Assembly: GCA_947488615.1 (NCBI GenBank)
Contig: CANKZU010000010.1
Coordinates: 1-64,000, forward strand
DNA from: an uncultured Aurantimonas sp.
GTDB taxonomy: Bacteria; Pseudomonadota; Alphaproteobacteria; Rhizobiales; Rhizobiaceae
DNA: 64,000 nt
Reading direction: 5' to 3'
Shown: positions 30,671 through 41,432 of the stretch, piece after piece
How positions within the stretch are numbered: position 1 is the first letter of the stretch
Layout: each line of letters opens with the position of its first letter
Program-made: the position numbers and the translations under genes
The notes under the pieces: generated by a model
What the model was told of the DNA's origin: nothing
The model's database searches: none
Seen by the model: only the letters and a program-made list of their open reading frames with translations

Positions 30671-32368
30671 TCACAGCCTGCCGATAAACCCGTCGAAGCC
30701 GTCGAGGCGAATCATCGCCCCGTCGGCCATCCCTGAAAATCCATGTCCGGACAGCGCGGTCGGAACGGAGTCCGCCGGCAAATTGAACTCCGTCGCGGCG
30801 GCGGCGAAATTGAACGCGCAGACGAGGCGCTCGCCGTCATGCTCGCGCGTGAACGCCAGAACCGCGGGCGGCGACGGCAGAAACGTCATCTGCCCCTTGG
30901 CGAACGCCGGATGGGCACGCCGGAAGCGCAGGAATGCCCGGTAGAAATCGAGCAGCGAGTCCGGCGCCCCTTCCATCAAATCGACAGCGCGGTCCTTGTG
31001 CGCGGCGGCAACGGGCAGCCAGGGCCTGCCGGTCGAAAAGCCGGCATTGGCGGCGTCCGCCTCCCAGACCATCGGCGTGCGGCAGCCGTCGCGCCCTTTC
31101 ACTTCCGGCCAGAAATTGATGCCATAGGGATCGACCAGATCCTCATAGGCGATGTCGGCCTCGACCAGCCCCAGTTCCTCGCCCTGGTAGAGACAGACGG
31201 AGCCGCGCAGCGTCAACAGAATGCCGGCCGCGAGACGCAGAACCTTGTCGGCCTCGTGGTGATCCTCGGCCCAGCGCGTCGCGTGCCGCTCGACATCGTG
31301 ATTGGAAAACGCCCAGCAGGCCCAGCCATCGGCCGCCGCCGCCTCGAAACGCCGCAGCGTGCCGGTCAGATCGTCGACCGCCGGCATACGCCCGGACAGG
31401 AAATCGAAGGCGTAGCACATATGCAGCTTGTCGCCGCCGGCGGTGTATTCGCCCATCAGCTCGGCGCCGTGGATGCGCTCACCGACTTCGCCGACGGAGG
31501 CCGCAGCCGGATATTCGTCGAGCAACGCCCGGAATTCCCTCAAAAAGGTGAGGTTTTCCGGCCGGTTCTTGTCGTAGATATGCGCCTGCCAGTTATAGGG
31601 CTGGTTGCGCGAGGCCATCACCTCGGACTGGAGCGCAGCCTCGAGCGGCGGATTGTCCCGCAATTCGCGGTCGTGAAAATAGAAATTCGCCGTGTCCAGC
31701 CGAAACCCGTCGACGCCGCGATCGAGCCAGAAGCGGACGTCCGCGAGCAGCGCTGCCCGAACATCCGGATTGTGGAAATTGAGATCGGGCTGTGCGGTCA
31801 GAAAATTGTGCAGGTAGTACTGCCGGCGCTTGGAATCCCATTCCCAGGAGGAGCCGCCGAACACCGACAGCCAGTTGGTCGGCGGCGTCCCGTCGGGCTT
31901 CGGATCGGCCCAGACATACCAGTCCGCCTTGGGATTGGCGCGGCTCTGGCGGCTTTCGACGAACCAGGAGTGGCGGTCGGAGGTATGCGACAGCACCTGA
32001 TCGATCACCACCTTCAGATTCAGCCGATGCGCCTCGACGACCAGCGCGTCGAAATCCGCCAGCGTTCCGAACAGCGGATCGACGTCGCGATAGTCGGAGA
32101 TGTCGTAGCCGAAATCCTTCATCGGCGAGGTCATGAAGGGCGACAGCCAGATGCCGTCGACACCGAGCGAGGCGACATAGGCGAGCCGGCGGGTGATGCC
32201 GGGAAGATCGCCGACGCCATCGCCGTCGGAGTCCTGGAACGAGCGCGGATAGATCTGGTAGAGCACTGCGCCGCGCCACCAGTCGCGATCCACCGTGGCG
32301 GCTTGCGGCGAGGCTGTCGACCGGTCGGTGGTCATGGACATATCGTTCGTCTGCCGCATCGTCCGCAT
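30671..32368 (-). CDS. aglA: alpha-glucosidase (GH13)
   Basis: WWRGAVLYQIYPRSFQDSDGDGVGDLPGI, DGFRLDTANFYF, NHDVERHATRW. Confidence 0.93.
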   Translation of the reverse strand: MRTMRQTNDMSMTTDRSTASPQAATVDRDWWRGAVLYQIYPRSFQDSDGDGVGDLPGITRRLAYVASLGVDGIWLSPFMTSPMKDFGYDISDYRDVDPLFGTLADFDALVVEAHRLNLKVVIDQVLSHTSDRHSWFVESRQSRANPKADWYVWADPKPDGTPPTNWLSVFGGSSWEWDSKRRQYYLHNFLTAQPDLNFHNPDVRAALLADVRFWLDRGVDGFRLDTANFYFHDRELRDNPPLEAALQSEVMASRNQPYNWQAHIYDKNRPENLTFLREFRALLDEYPAAASVGEVGERIHGAELMGEYTAGGDKLHMCYAFDFLSGRMPAVDDLTGTLRRFEAAAADGWACWAFSNHDVERHATRWAEDHHEADKVLRLAAGILLTLRGSVCLYQGEELGLVEADIAYEDLVDPYGINFWPEVKGRDGCRTPMVWEADAANAGFSTGRPWLPVAAAHKDRAVDLMEGAPDSLLDFYRAFLRFRRAHPAFAKGQMTFLPSPPAVLAFTREHDGERLVCAFNFAAAATEFNLPADSVPTALSGHGFSGMADGAMIRLDGFDGFIGRL

Positions 32369-32369
32369 G

Positions 32370-33197
<828 letters not shown>

Positions 33198-33198
33198 G

Positions 33199-34212
33199 TC
33201 AGCGTCCTCCCCCGAGATCCAGTCTGGCGACCTTGATGTAGAACAGGGTGATGAAGGCGATCACCAGGAACAACAGCGTCGAGGCCGCCGATCCATAGGC
33301 GAACTTGTCGAACTGGAAGAGGTTTTCCTGGGCGAAGACCGACATCGTCTTGGTATCGGTGTTGTTCGGCGTCAGCACGTAGATGAGGTCGAAGACGCGC
33401 AGCGCGTCCAGCGCGCGGAAGATGACGGCGACGAGGATGGCCGGCCGGATCAGCGGCAGCGTCACCTTCCAGAACACCTTGACCGGGTGCACGCCGTCGA
33501 TCTTCGCGGCCTCGTAGACGTCGCCCGGAACCATCTGCAGGCCGGCGAGGATGAGCAGAGCCATGAACGGCGTCGTCTTCCACACATCGACGATGATCAC
33601 CGCCCACATCGCCGTTTCGGGCGTCGCGGTCCAGGCGACGGGGGCGGACAGGACGCCGATCGCCATCAGCATGTCGTTGAGGATGCCGAACTGATCGTTC
33701 ATCATCCAGGCCCACATCTTCGCCGAGACGATGGTCGGGATCGCCCACGGAATCAGGACCGCGGCGCGCACCAGGGCGCGCCCCTTGAATTCGGCGTTGA
33801 GAATGAGGGCGAAGGCGAGCCCCAGCACGGTCTCGATAGAGACCGATATCACCGAATAGTAGACGGTGTTCCAGACCGAATTCCACCATTGCGGATCGAA
33901 CAGAAGACCGAAATATTCGCCCTCCCCGTCGCCGTAATCGACATATTCCCAATAGTTCCGGAAGCCGACGAACTCGGCCCCCGCGACATTGTCGAGACTG
34001 GCGTTGGTGAAGGAAAACCAGATCGTCTGAAGCAGCGGCCAGCCGGCGACGAGGGCCAGCACGACGAGCATGGGGGTCAAAAACAGCCAGGCCGATTTCA
34101 GCCGTTGGCGGGAGAGATCGGAGCGGACCGCCGCTCCCTGCTCCTCGGCCGCGATCGCCTTGGCTGTCGGCGGCACTCCCAGCGAGACATTGGCCATCGT
34201 CGTCCCTCCCAA
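33199..34212 (-). CDS. aglF: sugar ABC transporter permease
   Basis: MalF-type permease with YEAAKIDGVHPVKVFWKVTLPLIRP EAA loop. Confidence 0.88.
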   Translation of the reverse strand: MGGTTMANVSLGVPPTAKAIAAEEQGAAVRSDLSRQRLKSAWLFLTPMLVVLALVAGWPLLQTIWFSFTNASLDNVAGAEFVGFRNYWEYVDYGDGEGEYFGLLFDPQWWNSVWNTVYYSVISVSIETVLGLAFALILNAEFKGRALVRAAVLIPWAIPTIVSAKMWAWMMNDQFGILNDMLMAIGVLSAPVAWTATPETAMWAVIIVDVWKTTPFMALLILAGLQMVPGDVYEAAKIDGVHPVKVFWKVTLPLIRPAILVAVIFRALDALRVFDLIYVLTPNNTDTKTMSVFAQENLFQFDKFAYGSAASTLLFLVIAFITLFYIKVARLDLGGGR

Positions 34213-34315
34213 TGGACTTTCGATCTGGTCCGCCGGCCGCCGCTTCGCGGTCTATGCCCGCCGGATGACGTAAAGGGGAGGGAGCGCTTCCTCCCCCGAT
34301 AGGTTTAGGGGGACC

Positions 34316-35578
34316 TCACTCCCAGGCGCTGCGCTTCAGCCGGCGCAGGCGCTTTTCCAGCTGATCGAGATTGTCGGCGGCCGAGCCCCGACCGGATATC
34401 GTCTCGTTGACGGCCGTCCAGAATTCCTTCGAGACCTCGTTGTACTGCCGCTTGGTCGGCGCCGAGGGACGCGGCACGGCATTGGTCACGACTTCCTTCC
34501 ATTCGGCCACGATCGGCTGCTTCTCGGCGATCTCCGCATCGTCGTAGAGCGTCGGGATCGTCGGCAAGCGCGACTGATTGACGGCACGCTGCTTCTGCGC
34601 CTTTTCCGAACTCAGGAACTTGACGAGGTCGATCGCCGCCTCCTGGTTCTGCGAGTATTTGGAGACCGCCAGGTTCCAGCCGCCGAGACAAGCGGCCGAC
34701 GAACCACCTTCCGAGGCCGGCAGCGGCACCACGTCGAACTTGCCGGCGACGGCGGAATCGTCGCCGTTCGACAGCGCGTAGGCATAGGGCCAGTTGCGCA
34801 TGAACACGGCGTTGCCGGTCTGCCAGACGCCGCGCGACTCCTCCTCCTTATAGGCGAGGACCCCATCGGGGGCGATCGTGCCGACCCAGCCCTTGGCCCT
34901 TTCGAGCGCGGCGGCGGCCTTCGGATTGTTGATGGTGATCTCGCCGTCCGGCGAGACGATCTGGCCACCGCCGTTGCTCGCCACCCATTCCAGCCCGTCG
35001 CAGGTCAGCCCCTCATAGGGCGCGCCCTGGAAGACGAAGCCGTTCATCTGGCCGTTGCCGGCCTCGCGCTCCTTGTCCTGAATCTCCTTGGCGGTGGCCT
35101 CCAGTTCCGACCATGTCTTGGGCGGCTCCTTGCCATATTTCTCCAGGAGGTCGGTGCGGTAGTAGAGCGCCGGCGCGTCCGTATACATCGGCAAAGCGAC
35201 GAGCTTGCCGTCGACGGTCTGGGATTCGATCATCGAGGGGAAGTGCTGACCGACGATGTCCTTGGCGGCCTCGCTCAGGTCGACGAGACTGCCGGCCAGT
35301 TGCGGCGCCCAGATCACGTCGGTGCGATAGACGTCGATGTCCTCATTGCCGGCCGACAACCACAGCCGGTACTGCCCGAACTGGTCAGTGGTGGAGGCCG
35401 GCATTTCGACGATCTTGACCGTGTGGCCGGATTCCTCCTCGAAATCGTCGAGCTGCGCCCGCAATTCCTCGATGTCCTTGCCGACAGAACCGGAGACCAG
35501 TGACAGTTCGGCGGCGAATGCGCCGCCGGTGAAAAGGGTCGAGGCAGTCAATGCCAAGATCAGCCGCGAAAGCGTCAT
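34316..35578 (-). CDS. aglE: sugar ABC transporter substrate-binding protein
   Basis: Signal peptide and family-1 solute-binding protein; operon context. Confidence 0.88.
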   Translation of the reverse strand: MTLSRLILALTASTLFTGGAFAAELSLVSGSVGKDIEELRAQLDDFEEESGHTVKIVEMPASTTDQFGQYRLWLSAGNEDIDVYRTDVIWAPQLAGSLVDLSEAAKDIVGQHFPSMIESQTVDGKLVALPMYTDAPALYYRTDLLEKYGKEPPKTWSELEATAKEIQDKEREAGNGQMNGFVFQGAPYEGLTCDGLEWVASNGGGQIVSPDGEITINNPKAAAALERAKGWVGTIAPDGVLAYKEEESRGVWQTGNAVFMRNWPYAYALSNGDDSAVAGKFDVVPLPASEGGSSAACLGGWNLAVSKYSQNQEAAIDLVKFLSSEKAQKQRAVNQSRLPTIPTLYDDAEIAEKQPIVAEWKEVVTNAVPRPSAPTKRQYNEVSKEFWTAVNETISGRGSAADNLDQLEKRLRRLKRSAWE

Positions 35579-35747
35579 GAAATTCCTCCCTGGTGTCGCG
35601 TTCGGCTTCAACCGATCGCGGATACACTGCGAACGACCATCCCACCGGCCGCCCGCCACGCCTTCTCCCGAAGCGTTCTTTCAAAGCTAGCTCGGCAGAT
35701 TGCAAACGCAAGGGCGGCGGCGCTCCGTCAAGCGAGCCACCTAACGA

Positions 35748-35762
35748 TACAAGCGCTTTCAA
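35748..35762. promoter_or_regulatory. candidate LacI-family operator upstream of aglE
   Basis: TACAAGCGCTTTCAA; reverse complement TTGAAAGCGCTTGTA resembles the LacI/cre-type consensus. Confidence 0.4.
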
Positions 35763-35829
35763 GAACGGAGCGAAAGTATTTCCGCAGGAAAATCAAAGTG
35801 GGATATGGCCGCAATTTGTTCCGACTTGG

Positions 35830-37914
35830 TCAGCCGGCGTGACGCCGTTCGCGGATTTCGGCGATGTGCCGCTTGACGGCGGCGATGTCGAACTGGAGCC
35901 GCTTGACCTCCGCGTCATCCGTTTCGGCGAGATTGTCCTGCTCGCCGATTTCGGGACGCTCGGCGGCAAGCGCCCGGATGCCATCGCGCAATTCCTCGCG
36001 GCTCTGCGGTTCGCCGTCGACTGGGGCGGCCTCTACCACCGCGTCGGGCGAATCCAGGGAGCCGCTCGTTGGTTGTGGGTCCGCATCCTCTTCGCTGGCC
36101 ACGCGCTCCTCTTCGACCAGGCTCATTTCTGCCAGGCTCGTTTCGGTCGGCTCGTCGGATTCTTGCGGGTCGCCGTCCAGATCACCCGCCGTGTCACTCG
36201 GACGCCGGAGATCCCCCGTCTCGGCATGGACCGCCGGACGAATTCCGACCGCGTCAGCCAGAGCCACCTCGCCAACGGCGGCGGCGGCGTCATCGCTGCC
36301 AGTCTGTCGCGCGTCGCCCATGCCGCCGGAAGCGGCGGAATAGAAGCCGGCAGACGGATAGAATCCGGACGAATAGGGCGAGCGCTCGCGATATCCGGGC
36401 GCCTCGAAGCCGACGGGGACGCGAGCGCCGTCAAAGGCGACACGATCGAGCGGCCGGACTTCCTGGAAGAACCGCACGGCGCCGCGGATGACGGCGATGC
36501 CGATTCCGACGAAAAAGCCGAGAATGGCGCCCAGAAGAACCAGCGTGCGCCGAGACAGACTCGATGGCTCCAGCGGCGGCGTTGCCTCGGAGATGACATG
36601 GACATTGGCGGTATTCAGGCTTTCCTGCTCGCCGGTCTCACGCGCCCGAAGCAGGAACGCCTCGTAGACCGCGCGCGAGGCCTCGACCTCGCGCTCGAGC
36701 TCGCGCAGCTTGACGAAGGATTCGCTGGTCTCCAGCTGCTTGGTCTTCAATGCGGTGATCTGCGTGCTCAGATCGCGATCGGTACGCTCGGCGCGGGCCA
36801 GATCCGTCTGCGCGGCCGCGACGATACGATTGAGTTCGGCGCGGATGGCATTCCTCGCCGAGGCCAGCGCCTCGCGGCTGGCCAGGCGTTGCGGATGCCG
36901 AGGGCCGAGCGTCGTGCTGAGGACGGCCGCCTGCTGCGAAAGTTCAGAATAGGTGTTGCGCAGCCGGGTCAGCGCTTCCGACGTCAACTCCTCGGGGAAG
37001 GAGCCTTTGACGACATCGTCAATACCGACGTTTTTCATCTGCTCGGCGCGCACCCGCAACGCCGCCAGTTCGCCGCGCGTGCGGGCAAGCTGGTCGTTAG
37101 TGCGCAGGATGTAATCGTCGTCGACCAGCCGTCCGCCGACGCCGACGAGCCTGTTCCGGGTCTTGTATTCCTCGACGGCCCGTTCCGCTTCCGCGACGGT
37201 CTGGCGCAGTTCTGCCAGACGCGACGACAGCGCGTCGCTGGCCCGGCGCGCGGTCTGCGACTGCACGCGTCCGAGCTGGTCGATGAAAGTGGCCCCGATC
37301 AGGCGGGACAGCTCGGCGGATTTTTCCGGGTCCCTCGTCTCGACCGAAAGATTGAGGATGAAACTCTTGGCGTCGCGCGTGACGGTCATCGCCTTGCGAA
37401 GGTTCTTCACGGTCACGAGCCGTCGCCGCCCGCTCTGAGCGTCGTCCTCGCGCAAGAAGGACGTCAGATTCGGAAAGATCGAGCCGAAGAACGTTTCGGC
37501 CGTTCCGTTGAATTCCGGGTCGCTTTCGAGCCCGGCCTCGTCGATCACCCGGTTCAGGACATTGTTCGAATAGACGACCGCGATCTGGCTTTCGATCAGC
37601 GCAAGGGTCGCCTCGTTGGGCAGACCGTTCGGCGTGACCTCGTTCTGCACCACCTTGATGTCGCGCGGGTCGACCAGGATCTGAGTGTCGGCGGTGTAGA
37701 GTTTCGGCGTCGATAGGGCCAACAGAATGGCGAGCGCGATGCCGAGAAACGTGGTGAGGGCGATCAGCGGCTTCGACGACCAGACATGGCGGAAAATGTA
37801 GACCGGGTCGATCAGCGAAGCCTGCCCGGAACGCTCGACGACCGTCACATGCGAGCGTGTTCGGGCGCTTGCCGTCGGATTTGTCGCTGAGGATGTCGAG
37901 AACATGGGCGTCAC
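35830..37914 (-). CDS. Wzz/GumC-type polysaccharide chain-length/export protein (no tyrosine-kinase domain)
   Basis: N-terminal Wzz domain (YIFRHVWSSKPLIALTTFLG), GNVR-type coiled coil, second TM, acidic disordered C-terminus. Confidence 0.85.
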   Translation of the reverse strand: MTPMFSTSSATNPTASARTRSHVTVVERSGQASLIDPVYIFRHVWSSKPLIALTTFLGIALAILLALSTPKLYTADTQILVDPRDIKVVQNEVTPNGLPNEATLALIESQIAVVYSNNVLNRVIDEAGLESDPEFNGTAETFFGSIFPNLTSFLREDDAQSGRRRLVTVKNLRKAMTVTRDAKSFILNLSVETRDPEKSAELSRLIGATFIDQLGRVQSQTARRASDALSSRLAELRQTVAEAERAVEEYKTRNRLVGVGGRLVDDDYILRTNDQLARTRGELAALRVRAEQMKNVGIDDVVKGSFPEELTSEALTRLRNTYSELSQQAAVLSTTLGPRHPQRLASREALASARNAIRAELNRIVAAAQTDLARAERTDRDLSTQITALKTKQLETSESFVKLRELEREVEASRAVYEAFLLRARETGEQESLNTANVHVISEATPPLEPSSLSRRTLVLLGAILGFFVGIGIAVIRGAVRFFQEVRPLDRVAFDGARVPVGFEAPGYRERSPYSSGFYPSAGFYSAASGGMGDARQTGSDDAAAAVGEVALADAVGIRPAVHAETGDLRRPSDTAGDLDGDPQESDEPTETSLAEMSLVEEERVASEEDADPQPTSGSLDSPDAVVEAAPVDGEPQSREELRDGIRALAAERPEIGEQDNLAETDDAEVKRLQFDIAAVKRHIAEIRERRHAG

Positions 37915-38022
37915 CGAATTGCCGGAGCCGAACGTCTGTCGCGGACCCTGATCCGTCGAAAATGCGGTTTTATGCTCAAGAAACGGTTAACGCGGGGACG
38001 ACGACGGCCTTTTCACATTGCG

Positions 38023-39195
38023 TCAGATCGATCGTAGACGCTGCCGCAGGAGGGCCATCCAGCGCTTCGGGGCCATGTCCCGATCAAGCGGCAACGGGCG
38101 GCTCGGATGCCCGTCCGGGCGGGGAAGCACGTCCGAAACCCAGCTATAGCGGTCGCTGACGCCCCACACGATCACCGATTCCGGCGCCTTGAAGGCAAAG
38201 ACGCCGTCGAGGAGATCGGCCACCAGCCGTTGCGCCGTCGCATCCTGGGGTTCGGCACCGGGCACGCTCTCCCAGTCGATCACATCCAGCTCGGTCACCA
38301 GGAGGCCGACTCCCAAGCCATCGAGCGTGCGATGGAACGTCTCCAGCGCGTCCTTGTCGATCGTCCGGTCGGCGTAAAGATGCCCCTGGATGCCGACGCC
38401 GGTGACCGCCACGTTGCGGTCCAGAAGCTGGCGGACGATGGTCAGCATCACCTCGCGGCGGGCATCGTAGCGGGGCCCGACGAATTCGAGATCATAGTCG
38501 TTGATCACCAGCCGCGCGCCCGGATCCGCCCGCGCCGTCGCCTCGAAGGCGATCGGGATATGCCGCGGCCCGAGTTTTTTAAGCCAGGCGGTTCGGCGCA
38601 GCGGACCCTCGCTGATCGGATTATTCGAGATCACCTCGTTGACGACGTCCCAGCCGGTCAGCTTGCCCTTGTAGCGATCGCCGACCCGTTCGATGTGCTC
38701 GATGAGCGCCGCCTCTGCTTCCTTCGCCGTCTCGATCCGCTCGACCCATTCCGGCGTCGAATTCCACCAGACGTGGCAGGTCCCGCGGGTCAAGCGGCCG
38801 TGGGAAAGGGCAAACTCCACCAGCCGGTCGGCGGGCTCGAAATTCCAGCTGTCGCGGGTCGGCCGGATTTGATCGAATTTCAGTTCGTTCATCGGCATGA
38901 TCAGGTCGAAATACTCGGCCGCTGCGTTTCTGTAGGCTGGATCGGCGTCGAGATACTCGGCCTGGATCGCGCAGCCGAGAGGCACCGGGCCGGAACGGGA
39001 CGCCCCATGCCGCTCGGCCCTCGCAGACGCGACTGTCCCCGGGATCAGCGCCAGTCCAGCGCCCGCGGCCAGCAGAGAACGGCGCGTTAAGGTTCCCGCG
39101 CTATTTGAAAGGTTGGACAAAGACCCATCCGCCGCGTCCCGGTGCGGGACGGCGAATGCGGATTGTGCGGCTCGACGGCGGTGAAGTATCGTCAT
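38023..39195 (-). CDS. GH10 endo-1,4-beta-xylanase family glycanase, Tat-like signal
   Basis: TRRSLLAAGAGLAL signal, GWDVVNEVI acid/base, LLVTELDVIDWE nucleophile; alternative start at 39225. Confidence 0.85.
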   Translation of the reverse strand: MTILHRRRAAQSAFAVPHRDAADGSLSNLSNSAGTLTRRSLLAAGAGLALIPGTVASARAERHGASRSGPVPLGCAIQAEYLDADPAYRNAAAEYFDLIMPMNELKFDQIRPTRDSWNFEPADRLVEFALSHGRLTRGTCHVWWNSTPEWVERIETAKEAEAALIEHIERVGDRYKGKLTGWDVVNEVISNNPISEGPLRRTAWLKKLGPRHIPIAFEATARADPGARLVINDYDLEFVGPRYDARREVMLTIVRQLLDRNVAVTGVGIQGHLYADRTIDKDALETFHRTLDGLGVGLLVTELDVIDWESVPGAEPQDATAQRLVADLLDGVFAFKAPESVIVWGVSDRYSWVSDVLPRPDGHPSRPLPLDRDMAPKRWMALLRQRLRSI

Positions 39196-39223
39196 CTGCC
39201 CCTCGGCTCCAAGGTTGTCGATC

Positions 39224-40537
39224 ATGCAACGTTTCGCAGTCTGGATCGAAAGGCTTAAAGGCAACCTAAACCTCCTGCGGGACTATGCCTCGTTGCTCGG
39301 CGGATCGGCCGGGCGCCTCGTCCTGTCGCTCGCCTATTTCGTCTCCATCGCCAATGGGCTGTCGGTTGGCGATTTCGGCCTGTTCGCCACGGCGTCGGCA
39401 ACCGGGATCGTTCTGTCGCGCATCGCCGGCTTTGGCTTCGTTTCGCCACTCTATCGCGTCGCGACGGTGCGCCGGCGCCTGGTGGGAACCTACACCGCCG
39501 GGCTGATTGTCGCCTTTATCCTGTCGCTGCCGTTGGTGGCGATCGCGGCGGCGGGCTTCTATGTCGCGTTCTTCGAGGGCGAGATGAGCATCGGCGCCTT
39601 CGCTGCCGTGGTCCTGGCGGAGGTCGTGTTCTGGCGCGCCCTCGAGGTCGTGGTCATTGTGAACAACGGCCTCGAACGCTTTATGCGCGGGGCGATCATC
39701 GTCATCGCCGGCTCCGCGATCCGGGCCGTAGCGGCCGTCGGTTTCGTGATGATCGGCGACGGCTCGTTGGTGCAGTGGGCGCTCGCCTATGCCGGCGCGA
39801 ACGCTATTGCCGCGGGCTTTGCCGTTATCGCCTATTATCCCCGGCAGCGTCTGCACCTGCGTCCGACTCTCTATCTGGCCAGGTGGCGGGACAGCGTGTC
39901 CGTCGCCAGCGCCGAGATCATCTTCTATCTCCAGTCCGAGCTCGACAAGCTGTTGGTCCTGTCGCTCGGCGGGCCGCAAATGGCCGGCATCTACGCGATC
40001 TTGATGCGGCTCATCGATCTCACCGCCCTGCCGATCCGTTCGTTCAACACGATGGTCGTCCAGAAGCTGATGCGCACGCCCGAATGGCTGACACAATGGC
40101 GAATCCGTTGGGGCATCGAGGCCGCTGTCGCGGCCGTGTCCGTCGCCGGCCTCGCCTTTCTCGGCGGATTTCTGCATGTCTTCCCGACAGCGCTCGGCAA
40201 AAATGTCGCCGAGGCCGCGCCCTTGGTGCTGCTCGCGCTGTTGGTGCCGGCCTTCCGCAATCTGGTTGAATATGAGAGCGAGCTTCTCTACGCCCGTGGC
40301 AGAACCGGGATACGCGCAATGATCTTGGCGGTCGTTGGCCTCATCAAGGCGGCGCTTCTCATCGTTCTGCTACGCGCGGCGCCGCAGACGGAGACCTGGA
40401 TTTTCGGCCTGAACGGGTTGTTCCTGGTGCTCTGGATCGTGTCCGCCGCCGCGACCTATGCAGCGTTCGACTGGACCGGCCCTCGGGTCGCGCGCTCGGC
40501 GGCGCGTCTCACGCCAGCCCAGCAGCCCGGCGAATGA
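39224..40537 (+). CDS. polysaccharide flippase (Wzx/MATE-like)
   Basis: Multi-TM oligosaccharide flippase: YASLLGGSAGRLVLSLAYFVSIANGLSVGDFGLFATASA. Confidence 0.82.
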   Translation: MQRFAVWIERLKGNLNLLRDYASLLGGSAGRLVLSLAYFVSIANGLSVGDFGLFATASATGIVLSRIAGFGFVSPLYRVATVRRRLVGTYTAGLIVAFILSLPLVAIAAAGFYVAFFEGEMSIGAFAAVVLAEVVFWRALEVVVIVNNGLERFMRGAIIVIAGSAIRAVAAVGFVMIGDGSLVQWALAYAGANAIAAGFAVIAYYPRQRLHLRPTLYLARWRDSVSVASAEIIFYLQSELDKLLVLSLGGPQMAGIYAILMRLIDLTALPIRSFNTMVVQKLMRTPEWLTQWRIRWGIEAAVAAVSVAGLAFLGGFLHVFPTALGKNVAEAAPLVLLALLVPAFRNLVEYESELLYARGRTGIRAMILAVVGLIKAALLIVLLRAAPQTETWIFGLNGLFLVLWIVSAAATYAAFDWTGPRVARSAARLTPAQQPGE

Positions 40538-41432
40538 GGTCGGGATCGGTGCCGGTGAATGACTGGATGCCGGCCGCGACCTGATGCGGCTCCAGCCCCG
40601 CGGCGAAATCCGTCAGTTCGCGTGAGCCGAGGGCCGCGCCGTTCCAGTAGACCTGACACAATTCCAGATCGCTCGACGCGTGGCGATCGGGCCGATCTTC
40701 GCACTCGTCGACGAAGCGCCCGTAGATCGTACATTCCGACAGGCTGCGCGAGGCCGCGATGGCCGCGAGCCAAGGCTTGCCCATCCGGGTTTCGACGCGC
40801 CGCCGCAGGTCGCGAACCGTGTCCGTGCGCCAGGCCAAAAGCGTGGTGATGTAGGCCGTATCGGTCCAGGGTGGTGCCGCAATGCCCAGCAATTCGCCGG
40901 CCCGTCGCGACCATTCGCGGTGTTCGTCGCGCGCGGCGGGGTCGATGGTCGCAACCGCGCCCTTGCGACGGAAGAAACGAACCTTGCCGTTGCTCGACAG
41001 GCTGCCTAGGTCAAATTCCCGCAGAAAGACCACGTCCGAATCCACGGAGAGCATCAGCTCGTCCTCAATCGTCGCGGCGATCGCCAGCCGCCGCAATTGC
41101 TGGACATGCCAGCCGCGCAGAGGCGGACCGTAAGCCGACAGCCAAATTCGCCGACGGCCGAAGGACAACGGGTCCGGGAACGGGCGCAACCAACGCGGCA
41201 GCAATTGGCGCTCGTCGATGATCTCCCGCTTCGGCCCGGCCAGTTGCTGGAACAGCGCGAGGTCGCCGGCCTCGACCAGAATCAGATGGCGCGTAAAGCC
41301 GGTCACGCGGCGATCGATGCTTTCGCAGAGCAACCGGCATCGCTCGAAATCGCCGCGATAACTCGCGGTCACGATCGCCGATCGCATGGGCCGCCCTTTG
41401 CCGGCGCCCTGCCTTGGCGCGGCGTCAGACAT
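40509..41432 (-). CDS. DUF6492-like protein (putative glycosyltransferase)
   Basis: MRSAIVTASYRGDFERCRLLCESIDRR...ELMLSVDSDVVFLR. Confidence 0.75.
   Translation of the reverse strand: MSDAAPRQGAGKGRPMRSAIVTASYRGDFERCRLLCESIDRRVTGFTRHLILVEAGDLALFQQLAGPKREIIDERQLLPRWLRPFPDPLSFGRRRIWLSAYGPPLRGWHVQQLRRLAIAATIEDELMLSVDSDVVFLREFDLGSLSSNGKVRFFRRKGAVATIDPAARDEHREWSRRAGELLGIAAPPWTDTAYITTLLAWRTDTVRDLRRRVETRMGKPWLAAIAASRSLSECTIYGRFVDECEDRPDRHASSDLELCQVYWNGAALGSRELTDFAAGLEPHQVAAGIQSFTGTDPDLIRRAAGLA

Noticed and set aside
35593-37716. 707-aa plus-strand ORF opposite the Wzz/GumC gene
   Set aside because: Antisense shadow of a strongly supported CDS; low-complexity Arg/Gly/Asp composition.
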